From contig CANHSL010000019.1 in NCBI GenBank assembly GCA_947463385.1, positions 1-33,340 on the forward strand: a stretch of DNA of 33,340 nucleotides. The letters are read 5' to 3'. Under the pieces are notes generated by a model that was not told the origin of the DNA, ran no database searches, and saw only the letters and a program-made list of their open reading frames with translations. This DNA is from Flavobacteriales bacterium. GTDB taxonomy: Bacteria > Bacteroidota > Bacteroidia > Flavobacteriales_D > Crocinitomicaceae. This document shows, piece by piece, positions 1 through 8,276 of the stretch (position 1 is the first letter of the stretch; each line of letters begins with the position of its first letter). The translations under genes and the position numbers were made by a program.

Positions 1-2988
1 CTTGCCGAGGTTGATAATTCAATTCTCCGCCTTGAATATGGGCAGGATAATAAATCAAACAAATTAGTCGAATTTGAGAATAATATTAAATCTATTCAAA
101 ATATTAAAGGAACCGAGTATTTACATATACAAGTGGATGAAAACGTTATTCTTTATGATTTAATAAAGGGAATAAAGAAATCCGAAATCGAAGGTGAGTT
201 TGCATATTTCAAAGATTCTATTTTAGTGACAATCAATCAAAATGAATTAAAGGTTTCCAACGTGCTTTCAAATGAACCAATTGTGAATACCAAACTTAAA
301 AAATTATACTTTGAATCCGGTGAATATATTGAACCAACTATTTTATTTTCTCCAAAGGTTAACTTTATTATCATTCAAAATGGAGATGAGCTGCTAAGCA
401 TTAAAACATCAACAAAAGAAATTACTAAAGAGAAATTATCTGAAGAACTGTTCGTAAGGTATATTAGTGATTTTGGATATTTAATTGTTGAAGAGCCCTT
501 ATTTAAATGTCTCTTACAATATGATTTATTTAGTAAGGAGACAAAAGAAATATTTTGTCCCAATCAATTTGATGGTAACGGAGAGGTGAATTTTCCAACC
601 ATCATTTATGAAGATCCAAATATGGCTTACCTTTATTTTGGAGGTTTTCGACAAACTGTTCAATTTGACTTAAAAAAAATGAAGTTAGTTGGCGAGTATA
701 AACCACAAATAAGTACTGTAGCCTCTATTCAATTTGACCCAAATTCCGAAAATATAATTATTCAGGGTTACACAGATATTAAACAATTGCCAATTGACTT
801 ATCAGCAGAGGGTAAAATCATTGAAAATATTAATTTCTGGTGTAATGGGGATCCAATTTCTTTTAACTCAACTTCAGATAAAATTGCAATTCCTTCAAGA
901 CAAAGCTTAGCATTAATTTTTAGTTATCCTGAATTTCGACCAATTCAGGAAATTGAAATGTCAGATTATCCTGGTACGTTGAAATTTAGCCGAAATGACA
1001 ATTATTTAATCTCATCAAGTTCTATTATTGATTTAGCTACTTCGGAAATCATATTTAATTCAGATAATGAACTATGGATTGACTCAAAAGAGACCCTAAT
1101 TATCGAAAAAGATTATAATAGCGATGTTTCGAAAATTCGAGACGTTAAATCTTTAGGCCTTATTAGTGAAGGGAGATTTGGTGATTCATTTGACATATTA
1201 GATTATCAAATTTTTATCGACAACAATTTTGAACAATTTGTTTTTATTACAAATGATCGCAAGATGTTATATGCAAATTCGCATTTTCCATCAAAATCAT
1301 TTTTAGTTGAAAATTGGAAATTAAAAAAGAACAATAAAGTTATAAGAGTTCAATTTACGGATAGTATCATTGTGTTAATTACAACGGATAAGGCACATAT
1401 ATTTGGGCTAAGATCAAAGGCATGGATTAAAGATTTAGACATTTCTGAAACGGTAAAAGGGCACATTGAGATTTCACCAAATGGGAAATTTATCTGTTAT
1501 CTTGATAATAGCAACAGTTTATTACTATTTGACTTAGAAACGAATAAACAGATTTATAAGTATACCCAACTCGAAAACAACAACTGGCTAGTAAAACTCC
1601 CCAACTCTCCTTACTACATGTGTTCCAAGGATGCCAGCAAAATGCTGCATTACGTCACCCCAAGTTTAAAAGTCATTGGCTTCGAGCAGCTCGATCCAGT
1701 CTATAACCGACCTGACATTGTTTTGGATAGCATTGGAAAGTATTTTGGTGGAGCAGACCAAGAGTTGGTTGCCAATTACCGCCAATCCTGGGAAAAACGT
1801 ATTGATCGCTTAGGTTTGGATAAGGAAAAGCTAGGAAAAGGTGAGATTGCGGTTCCGAATGCAGAGATTGTTGACGCGGATAACATCGCCTTCGAAAACA
1901 AAGCCGGAAAACTCGATATTACCGTTTCAGCGAATGATTCAAAATATGCTTTGCGCAGATTCAACGTGTTTGTCAACGAAGTACCCCTTTACGGTTCAGC
2001 AGGCATCTCCATTGCGCATTTGAAAAAACAGGTGTGGGACACCACCGTGAGTGTGCCGTTATCCCTTGGCGAAAACAAAATCCAGGTATCCGTGATGAAC
2101 GAACTCGGTTTGGAGAATTTTAAGTACCCGACCTATGTGAATTACACACCAGACAAAGAAATCGTGGCCAAAACCCATTACATCGGAATAGGGGTGAATG
2201 AATTTAAAGACACAGAGCACAACCTCAAATACTGCGTGAAAGATGTTACCGATCTGGCAAAGAGTTTCGGCGGTGCTAACACCGAAGTGAAGCTGTTCAC
2301 CGACAAACAAGTAAACAAAGAGAACATCCTCGCACTCAAAGAATACTTGAACAAAACCAGCGTCAACGACAAAGTGATCATCTCGTGCAGTTCACACGGT
2401 TTATTGGACGACAGCCTCAACTTCTATCTGGCCATGCACGACGTGGATTTTAACAACCCCAAAGCAAGAGGCTTAAAAGACGAAGCACGGGAGAGTTTAC
2501 TGGACGGCATTCCGGCGAGACAAAAGTTGTTGTTGTTGGATGCCTGCAACAGCGGTGAAAACGACAAAACGGAAGTATTGAAAAAGGAATTGGCTCAAGC
2601 CGAAACCCAAAAAGAAACTTCTGAATTGGCAGAATATAAGAACAAAACGAAGGGTGTCATCATTAAACTCGAAGAAGAAAACAAAAGTAACTTCAAAAAA
2701 ATGAATGAGCTGTTTGTGAACGTGCGCAACAATACCGGCTCGGTCATTATCTCCGCCGCGGGTGGACAAGAAAGCGCACTAGAAGCCATCAGCGTAGACG
2801 GAAAAACCATCGAAAACGGCGCGTTCACGTATAGTATTTTGGAATGCCTAAAACAAAACGAAGGCAAAGAACTCAAAGTGAATGCTTTAAAACAATACGC
2901 TGAAAAGCGGGTAGAAGAAATCACCAATGGCAAACAAAAACCCACCTCGCGCCAAGAAACCATGGAAGTGGATTGGGGGGTGAGGTAG
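1..2988 (+). CDS. Caspase-family (C14) protease with N-terminal beta-propeller, 5'-truncated by window edge
   Basis: The frame is open from base 1, so the gene begins before the window; the GTG at 133 is only an internal Val codon. Numbering from base 1, residues 1 to about 560 are WD40/PQQ-like beta-propeller sequence (repeated short strands such as FSPNGKF-type turns). Residues about 620-720 look like an Ig-like domain, and about 725-995 is the C14 caspase domain. The catalytic dyad is visible: His799 in CSSHG and Cys849 in LLLLDACNSG. A Lys/Glu-rich linker of roughly 50 residues follows the Cys, before the p10-like part (VIISAAGGQESALEA). By family knowledge it would be a cysteine endopeptidase cleaving after basic or acidic residues, triggered through the propeller. 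Cell location is unknown because the N-terminus is missing. Base composition changes sharply at about 1560. The stop is TAG at 2986. Confidence 0.9.
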   Translation, partial: LAEVDNSILRLEYGQDNKSNKLVEFENNIKSIQNIKGTEYLHIQVDENVILYDLIKGIKKSEIEGEFAYFKDSILVTINQNELKVSNVLSNEPIVNTKLKKLYFESGEYIEPTILFSPKVNFIIIQNGDELLSIKTSTKEITKEKLSEELFVRYISDFGYLIVEEPLFKCLLQYDLFSKETKEIFCPNQFDGNGEVNFPTIIYEDPNMAYLYFGGFRQTVQFDLKKMKLVGEYKPQISTVASIQFDPNSENIIIQGYTDIKQLPIDLSAEGKIIENINFWCNGDPISFNSTSDKIAIPSRQSLALIFSYPEFRPIQEIEMSDYPGTLKFSRNDNYLISSSSIIDLATSEIIFNSDNELWIDSKETLIIEKDYNSDVSKIRDVKSLGLISEGRFGDSFDILDYQIFIDNNFEQFVFITNDRKMLYANSHFPSKSFLVENWKLKKNNKVIRVQFTDSIIVLITTDKAHIFGLRSKAWIKDLDISETVKGHIEISPNGKFICYLDNSNSLLLFDLETNKQIYKYTQLENNNWLVKLPNSPYYMCSKDASKMLHYVTPSLKVIGFEQLDPVYNRPDIVLDSIGKYFGGADQELVANYRQSWEKRIDRLGLDKEKLGKGEIAVPNAEIVDADNIAFENKAGKLDITVSANDSKYALRRFNVFVNEVPLYGSAGISIAHLKKQVWDTTVSVPLSLGENKIQVSVMNELGLENFKYPTYVNYTPDKEIVAKTHYIGIGVNEFKDTEHNLKYCVKDVTDLAKSFGGANTEVKLFTDKQVNKENILALKEYLNKTSVNDKVIISCSSHGLLDDSLNFYLAMHDVDFNNPKARGLKDEARESLLDGIPARQKLLLLDACNSGENDKTEVLKKELAQAETQKETSELAEYKNKTKGVIIKLEEENKSNFKKMNELFVNVRNNTGSVIISAAGGQESALEAISVDGKTIENGAFTYSILECLKQNEGKELKVNALKQYAEKRVEEITNGKQKPTSRQETMEVDWGVR

Positions 2989-3140
2989 AAGTTTTCTTAA
3001 CTTCGGGGTATGAAAATAGCCTTCGGTCATCAAAAGGTCAAACCGAGGAAGAACTCGTAGCGCAACTCGCACAATCCATCACGGCAGAAATAGAACGCCT
3101 GGATAAGCGCGATGAGAAATGTAAGAATAAAAAGAAATGA
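2973..3140 (+). pseudogene. Possible gene relic or very small ORF downstream of the caspase gene
   Basis: A frame different from that of the caspase stays open across its stop codon and ends at TGA 3138-3140. The last 32 codons read like real protein: TEEELVAQLAQSITAEIERL followed by a Lys-rich tail, an amphipathic helix. There is no ATG; the only in-frame start seen is a TTG at 2973, overlapping the caspase gene and giving about 55 residues. An ATG at 3010 in another frame gives only 16 codons before a stop. This could be the 3' remnant of a gene lost during rearrangement, or chance. I recognise no family. Confidence 0.25.
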
Positions 3141-3145
3141 GGAAG

Positions 3146-3176
3146 TTGTAATTGTTTGGCAAGTTTCATAATTTTA
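3146..3176 (+). promoter_or_regulatory. Candidate Bacteroidota-type promoter for the CHASE2 operon
   Basis: A TTG at 3146-3148 is followed after 20 bases by TAATTTTA at 3169-3176, seven of eight matches to the Bacteroidota -7 consensus TAnnTTTG. Transcription would start near 3183, just before the ATG at 3191. It lies in the roughly 200-base spacer after the caspase gene, so the CHASE2-CHAT genes could be transcribed separately from it. Confidence 0.35.
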
Positions 3177-3190
3177 ACGGTTAAACATCC

Positions 3191-4387
3191 ATGAAATTAA
3201 AAGCAGGGTTATATTGGTTATTCAATAAGCGGTTTTTCAAGCTCTTGTTTTTTTATGTATTAATGCTGTTATTTGGATGGGTGCTCAACTTAGCCTTGAG
3301 CTTGGATGTAATGAATGTTCCACGCTTAGAATTGGATGCGGCCAATGACTTGAGCCTAAATGATTTGCATTACAAGATTAACGCGCAAACACGGAAGCAT
3401 GCTCCCGGAACAGATGTCATTCTGATCAATTCTGGGGATCTAGGTCCGCTCACGTTTCGTCAAGAATTGGCCGATTTAGTTAAGGTAGTTTCCTTGTACG
3501 ATGCCAAGGTTATTGGCATTGATCATACCTTTTCAAGGGATCAAAGAATCATGGGAACTGCAGCGCTAGTGCAAGAATTGTCCGAAAACAACAAGGTGGT
3601 TTTAGCCTTAAATACCCAAGGAAAAGACCATTTAAAAATCCGAAATGCTACGTATGGAACGGTTAATTTAATTCAGGAACCGCAAACAGTCCGCAGGTAC
3701 GAGGGGGGATCACGGACGTTTGCCGCGCAAATGGCGAAAAAATTCGGCCTTAAGCATGAAATTCCCGACGATCCCTATTTGATCAATTATGTAGCCCCTG
3801 ATTACCAACCAACCGCATTTAACGTACAGTCAGTAAATGAGTTAGCTTTTTCAGAACCAGGTGTTGTACCTGTTTTCAATGCCCGCGAAGTCATGAACGC
3901 CACCGATGCGAGTATGCTCAAGGGTAAAATCGTACTCATTGGTCATTTTGGAAGCACAGCCCTGCGAGATATAAAAAATGATTTGGAAGATAAGTTCTCC
4001 GTACCCTCGGATGAAAATATGATTTTTAGGTCACCGTCCATGCCTGGGGTATTAATCCATGCCAATGCTATCGATAACCTATTGCGAAAGGAAGTACGGT
4101 TTACCGAAGTTTCCGCAACATGGTGGTTCAAATGCCTTGGCGTACTTTTTGTTTTTGCATACTTATATTTTCTTGTATTTGTAGAAGCGGGAAAGGTTGT
4201 GAATATTTTATTGATGTTGGGTTTGAGCTTACCTGCCTTATTCGTCGTTCTTTATCAGATGCAATACAATTGGTACATTGAAATGGGAAGCACCTTGCTG
4301 CAACTATTGGTCTTTGAAGAAATGGTGGAAATTTTTTCACCTTTATATCGCTGGATTCAACATAAATTAAAACCTACCGAACTATGA
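3191..4387 (+). CDS. CHASE2-domain membrane sensor protein without output domain
   Basis: 398 residues. TM1 (about 16-36) is followed by a large extracytoplasmic CHASE2 domain (about 40-305). Two or three more hydrophobic segments follow (about 312-332, 335-355, 362-378), and the protein ends after a short basic tail. Typical CHASE2 signatures are present: VILINSGDLGPLTFRQELADL near the start, AKVIGIDHTF, LKGKIVLIGHFGSTA, and MPGVLIHANAIDNLL just before TM2. CHASE2 is a periplasmic sensing domain normally fused to a cyclase, kinase or phosphatase; here no such domain follows, so output must pass to a partner. The ATG follows a candidate promoter, and the stop overlaps the next gene by 4 bases (ATGA), which indicates translational coupling. 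In cyanobacteria CHASE2 and CHAT domains occur fused, so the linkage to the CHAT gene here fits. Confidence 0.85.
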   Translation: MKLKAGLYWLFNKRFFKLLFFYVLMLLFGWVLNLALSLDVMNVPRLELDAANDLSLNDLHYKINAQTRKHAPGTDVILINSGDLGPLTFRQELADLVKVVSLYDAKVIGIDHTFSRDQRIMGTAALVQELSENNKVVLALNTQGKDHLKIRNATYGTVNLIQEPQTVRRYEGGSRTFAAQMAKKFGLKHEIPDDPYLINYVAPDYQPTAFNVQSVNELAFSEPGVVPVFNAREVMNATDASMLKGKIVLIGHFGSTALRDIKNDLEDKFSVPSDENMIFRSPSMPGVLIHANAIDNLLRKEVRFTEVSATWWFKCLGVLFVFAYLYFLVFVEAGKVVNILLMLGLSLPALFVVLYQMQYNWYIEMGSTLLQLLVFEEMVEIFSPLYRWIQHKLKPTEL

Positions 4388-5139
4388 AAAATCTATTATT
4401 CTTTATCGCAGTACTTGCATGTGTTAACATGACCTTTAGCCAAGTACAACTCTTCGTAAAAAAAGGCAGCTTAACCATTGGTCAGACTACATACCAAGCA
4501 GGGGCAGTGATATCTCTAAAGTCCACGGATAAAGTGCTTACTTCTGAAAAAACAAAAGCCATTGCGAAAAAACAAGCCCAATTAATTGAATTGGAGAAAA
4601 ACAAAACCTATACCTACAAGCAATTGGAAAAAAAACTGGATGGAAAATCTAATTTTACCCAAGCCTTCATTAATGCCGCCACCAGCCAGCAAGTGGCTCA
4701 AAAAAGCAATGCAGGAGCAACACACCGAGGAGTGGGCGATGACCCTATGTCCTTTTATCCCTTGGATAGTGTTCAGGTGTTGAGTGATAGCATTTTATTG
4801 GAATTAAGCCCCAATCTTAATTTGAAATCCGACATTGCTTTGTATCGACTCGGCGGAACAGATACCTTGAGATTTTCCCGTGAAAATTATGCATTTTGGA
4901 TCAAGGATTTAACGCCGGGAACCTATTTTTGGGAGTACAAGGCCAAGATCGGAACAGATAACTATACCTTCAAGAACCTATTCTATGTACCTCAAGCTGA
5001 TGCTAAACTCGAATACTCCCAACAAATTAGCGAATACGAAAGCCAATTAGCCGTCTTCAGTGAAGACATGCGTGCATTGCTGCTGGAAGAGTTCCTCTTG
5101 TTGAACCGCTGGGTGATAGGTTCGCGTTCCAAAGAGTAA
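4384..5139 (+). CDS. Exported accessory protein coupled to CHASE2, unknown function
   Basis: 251 residues with a clear signal peptide (MKNLLFFIAVLACVNMTFS, cleavage before Gln20). The mature N-terminus (about 21-50) reads FVKKGSLTIGQTTYQAG, faintly like the glycine-containing strands of FecR-type domains, but this is weak. Residues about 50-100 are a Lys/Gln-rich helix, possibly a coiled coil. About 120-205 looks like a beta-sandwich (LPGTYFWEYKAK-like hairpin). About 210-250 is a predicted amphipathic helix ending in a basic tail. The ATG overlaps the CHASE2 stop by 4 bases and the CHAT gene starts 22 bases downstream, so these three form one operon. It probably works in the periplasm as an adaptor between the sensor and the CHAT protease; that is inference. 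I do not recognise a named family. Confidence 0.75.
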   Translation: MKNLLFFIAVLACVNMTFSQVQLFVKKGSLTIGQTTYQAGAVISLKSTDKVLTSEKTKAIAKKQAQLIELEKNKTYTYKQLEKKLDGKSNFTQAFINAATSQQVAQKSNAGATHRGVGDDPMSFYPLDSVQVLSDSILLELSPNLNLKSDIALYRLGGTDTLRFSRENYAFWIKDLTPGTYFWEYKAKIGTDNYTFKNLFYVPQADAKLEYSQQISEYESQLAVFSEDMRALLLEEFLLLNRWVIGSRSKE

Positions 5140-5161
5140 TCCCCTAATTGTCTATTCCAGT

Positions 5162-8100
5162 ATGAAAAAGTTGTTTTGTTTCTTGTTCATTATTTCTATT
5201 TCGAAGTTCACAGGACAGCAAATTGAAAAAATTATTGAACTAGATAGTACGTTGCGAGAACATATCCGTCACGATAATGATGAATTGGTGATTTCAACGT
5301 CATTAGCGTATTTAAATGTTTTGGATCAGGATAAAAGCACAGATACACTCAACTATCTGTTTTTAAATGCCTATCTAGCGACTCGATATAATAACCTCAA
5401 CTTGTATGAGAAAACGATTTCGATTTATGAAAATTACCGATTATGTTCCAGTTGTAAAAGAATTTCTCATCAGCTTTTTGGCAGTATATTGAGTGCTGCA
5501 GTGACTGCATATTCCAATGTAAAAAAGTACGAGTCTGCCTTGGAAGTAAATAGAGAAGTTATTGGGATTTTTAGTACATCGGATGACCTTTTCTCTCGGC
5601 GATATGTGTTAAATAACAGAATTGAAGGAGTACGAATTTTGATGTATATGAACCGCTTAAAAGAAGCAGAGCAAGAAGCGGATGAGATTATAAAGGAATG
5701 TGAGGGTAACCTAAAATATTTTACGGAGGAACTTGTCAGTGCAATGTTAGCTAAAACAGAAATTTTCGACGCTCAATCGAAACTTAATGCATCCATTGAA
5801 ACTTTATTGATAATCAATGAGATCATGAAAGAACAATATATAGATCCGAGCACGATTTTCTTTAGGAAAAGAATTCGGGTTGTATCCGAACTTTCAAAAC
5901 ACTTCAAGGATATCTCCGATACAAAAAATCAATTAACGTATGCATTGTTAGCTGTTGAGCTTTTGCATCAAAGTACGATTAATGATTATACAGGCGCTCT
6001 CAATTACATGGAGTTATGCGAGGCTTACTTTGATTATGGAGATACCTTAGCGGCAAACAACGCTTTTCAAAAAGCGATTGATTGGAACAGGGAAATTTAT
6101 GGTGAAAATACGCCCTTTAATATTTTTCCATTCAACGTATATTCATTGTTGGTATCAAATTCGAATTTTGCTCTTTCGGTGAATCTTGCAAAACAGGGTT
6201 TAAGGCTTGTTGAAAATGCTGAAAATTACTTCATAGGTTCTGAGGATTTATATAAAACCATTGCCAATGTATATGCTCATCCTCGTTGGGAGCAGCGTAA
6301 TTTGGATTCGGCCGTTTTATATGCTAATAAATATCAAACTCATATCCAAAAAAATAGATATTACACGGTATCGGATCAACTTAATGCCTTAAACTTACAC
6401 GCATATATCTCGTTTCAGTTCGATAGGATAAAGGAGGCGCTACCTATATTGCTCGAACAAAAATCACTCATTGACAGGGCTTATGGAAGGCAAAATAATT
6501 TGTATCGATCCGTATTACATACCTTGGCCTCCACATACAAACAACTGGGTAATTTTATTGAATACGAAAACTATAAATTGGAAATAGCCAAGTGTTGGAA
6601 AATGTATTTGAGAGATAATTTTATATCCATTGTTGGAAATATACAAACCAATCAAATGCTCATAGATGCGATTGAACTTTCGATAATGGAATTATTGATT
6701 AATAAGGATAAGTTTAAAAAGGAGGAATCTTTTATTGTGCCTTATGAAAACTATATTTTATTGAAAAATATTTATTTAAATTCTTTCAAGGGACTCGAAC
6801 CATCGTTGGTCAATTCAGCGGAAGACATGCGTAAATTAGATCGCTACAAAGCACTTATTTCTAGTAACGATGAGACCAATAACGGTATAGAAATTCTAAA
6901 GATTGAACAGGAATTGTTGGGTAAATCAAATGAGTATAAGGCTTTAATCGAGGGGAAAAATATAGATTTTTTGAAAATAAAAGATGCCTTGAAACCGGGC
7001 CAATTATTTATCGATTTTACACGGCTATACGACCCTTATTTTAAGGATTTCGTTTATGTAGCACTGATTATTGATGAAAATAGTCGAATGCCGATTTACC
7101 AAGAATGCGGTTTGGAAAAAGAGATTAGGAATATGAACATTACTAAAGATATGTCTGGAATATACCATAAGGTTTGGTCCCGCATAGAGAAGTTCATTCC
7201 TGCAACTACTAATGAAATAATTGTTTGCCCAACACATGAGTTAGAAAAGGTTCCATTTGCCGCCATATGCAAAGCACAAAGTAAGCCTAATTTGATGCTC
7301 AATGACGAATTGATGCGTGGTGGAAAAAAAGATTCAATGTATGTTGATTATAACTGCGATTATCTTATTGATCGGTATACGATTCGTAACGTTCAATCCG
7401 CAAGGTCTCTGCTGGTGGAAAGAGAGATTATGCCTAAAAAACCTCGAATTCTTGGTGTTGGAGGGGTAGATTTTGATGGTCCAATCCCATTAGAAAACAA
7501 GGGTGTGAGTACTAAGGTAGAATCATCTGAATTGGATTTGGAATTGTTAAATTCATTAGAAACTCTTCCAGATTCTTTGAGAATTACAAGTTTCAATGAG
7601 CTACCTAAAACTGAAGTTGAAATAGATGCTATTTGTGAGTTGACTAAAAAGGAAAAATGGTCTGTGATAACATTAAAGCAACAAGAAGCGAAGGAATCTA
7701 ACTTGAAAAGAACATTACATAACGGTTCCTTTGATATAATCCACATTGCTACCCATGGTTTTTCAATTTCTTTAACATCGAAATTGCAATATGGAGACCC
7801 CTTGAGCCGATGCGGATTGATTTTCACAGGAGCCAATTACAGCTGGGGGAAAAAAGAGAATTCTCAAGCTATGCTTAATGCTTATGGTGATGATGGAATA
7901 TTAACAGGGAATGAAGTTATGAAATTATCTTTGAGTGAAACAGAGTTAGTTGTACTCTCTGCTTGTCAAACTTCCATTGGTTCAGCAAAAGGATTCGAGT
8001 CAAGCCAAAGTTTAAGTAGAGTATTTTTAATGTCAGGGGTTGATTATGTGGTATCTAGCCTTTGGTCCGTTCCCGACAAAGAAACCATGGAGCTTATGGC

Positions 8101-8227
8101 CCTTTTCTACTCAGACCTGACTAAAACTTTAAACCCCGTTTTATCCTTCGATAAAGCCCAAAAAGAAATGCGCCTAAAATACCCAACCGAACCAGAAAAA
8201 TGGGCAGGATTCGTGTTGGTGAGGTAG
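5162..8227 (+). CDS. Exported TPR-CHAT protease
   Basis: 1021 residues. A signal peptide is likely (MKKLFCFLFIISISKFTGQ). Residues about 25-620 are helical TPR-like repeats (for example ALEVNREVIGIF, AANNAFQKAIDWNREIYG). The CHAT domain spans about 650-1021 and ends in the typical WAGFVLVR. Recognisable CHAT blocks are LFIDFTRL, IIVCPTHELEKVPFAAIC, RILGVGGVDF, and the catalytic pair His865 in HIATHG and Cys935 in VVLSACQTS. CHAT is a clan CD (caspase-relative) cysteine protease domain; described TPR-CHAT partners of gRAMP (Craspase) are cytoplasmic. This one appears to enter the periplasm, so it is a different system. It is the third gene of the CHASE2 operon; the next gene, a C1 peptidase, begins 49 bases later. 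TPR repeats probably hold a substrate or regulator. Substrate unknown. Confidence 0.9.
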   Translation: MKKLFCFLFIISISKFTGQQIEKIIELDSTLREHIRHDNDELVISTSLAYLNVLDQDKSTDTLNYLFLNAYLATRYNNLNLYEKTISIYENYRLCSSCKRISHQLFGSILSAAVTAYSNVKKYESALEVNREVIGIFSTSDDLFSRRYVLNNRIEGVRILMYMNRLKEAEQEADEIIKECEGNLKYFTEELVSAMLAKTEIFDAQSKLNASIETLLIINEIMKEQYIDPSTIFFRKRIRVVSELSKHFKDISDTKNQLTYALLAVELLHQSTINDYTGALNYMELCEAYFDYGDTLAANNAFQKAIDWNREIYGENTPFNIFPFNVYSLLVSNSNFALSVNLAKQGLRLVENAENYFIGSEDLYKTIANVYAHPRWEQRNLDSAVLYANKYQTHIQKNRYYTVSDQLNALNLHAYISFQFDRIKEALPILLEQKSLIDRAYGRQNNLYRSVLHTLASTYKQLGNFIEYENYKLEIAKCWKMYLRDNFISIVGNIQTNQMLIDAIELSIMELLINKDKFKKEESFIVPYENYILLKNIYLNSFKGLEPSLVNSAEDMRKLDRYKALISSNDETNNGIEILKIEQELLGKSNEYKALIEGKNIDFLKIKDALKPGQLFIDFTRLYDPYFKDFVYVALIIDENSRMPIYQECGLEKEIRNMNITKDMSGIYHKVWSRIEKFIPATTNEIIVCPTHELEKVPFAAICKAQSKPNLMLNDELMRGGKKDSMYVDYNCDYLIDRYTIRNVQSARSLLVEREIMPKKPRILGVGGVDFDGPIPLENKGVSTKVESSELDLELLNSLETLPDSLRITSFNELPKTEVEIDAICELTKKEKWSVITLKQQEAKESNLKRTLHNGSFDIIHIATHGFSISLTSKLQYGDPLSRCGLIFTGANYSWGKKENSQAMLNAYGDDGILTGNEVMKLSLSETELVVLSACQTSIGSAKGFESSQSLSRVFLMSGVDYVVSSLWSVPDKETMELMALFYSDLTKTLNPVLSFDKAQKEMRLKYPTEPEKWAGFVLVR

Positions 8228-8276
8228 GATTATATACTGCGTTAAGGCGAATATAACACGTAACTATTTAAACGAT

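Noticed and set aside
133-2988. GTG at 133 as the real start of the left-edge caspase gene
   Set aside because: The same frame is open without a stop to base 1 and its upstream codons look coding, so the start lies outside the window.
1-8227. A gasdermin or type III CRISPR (Craspase) locus, because caspase and TPR-CHAT genes are present
   Set aside because: No gasdermin-like small protein, no gRAMP or cas gene and no repeat-spacer array is visible, and the CHAT protein carries an export signal.
8060-8227. A second mosaic boundary at the higher-GC 3' end of the CHAT gene
   Set aside because: Hand counts rise only slightly (22 of 60 at 7921-7980 to 24 of 60 at 8101-8160), so there is no real step.
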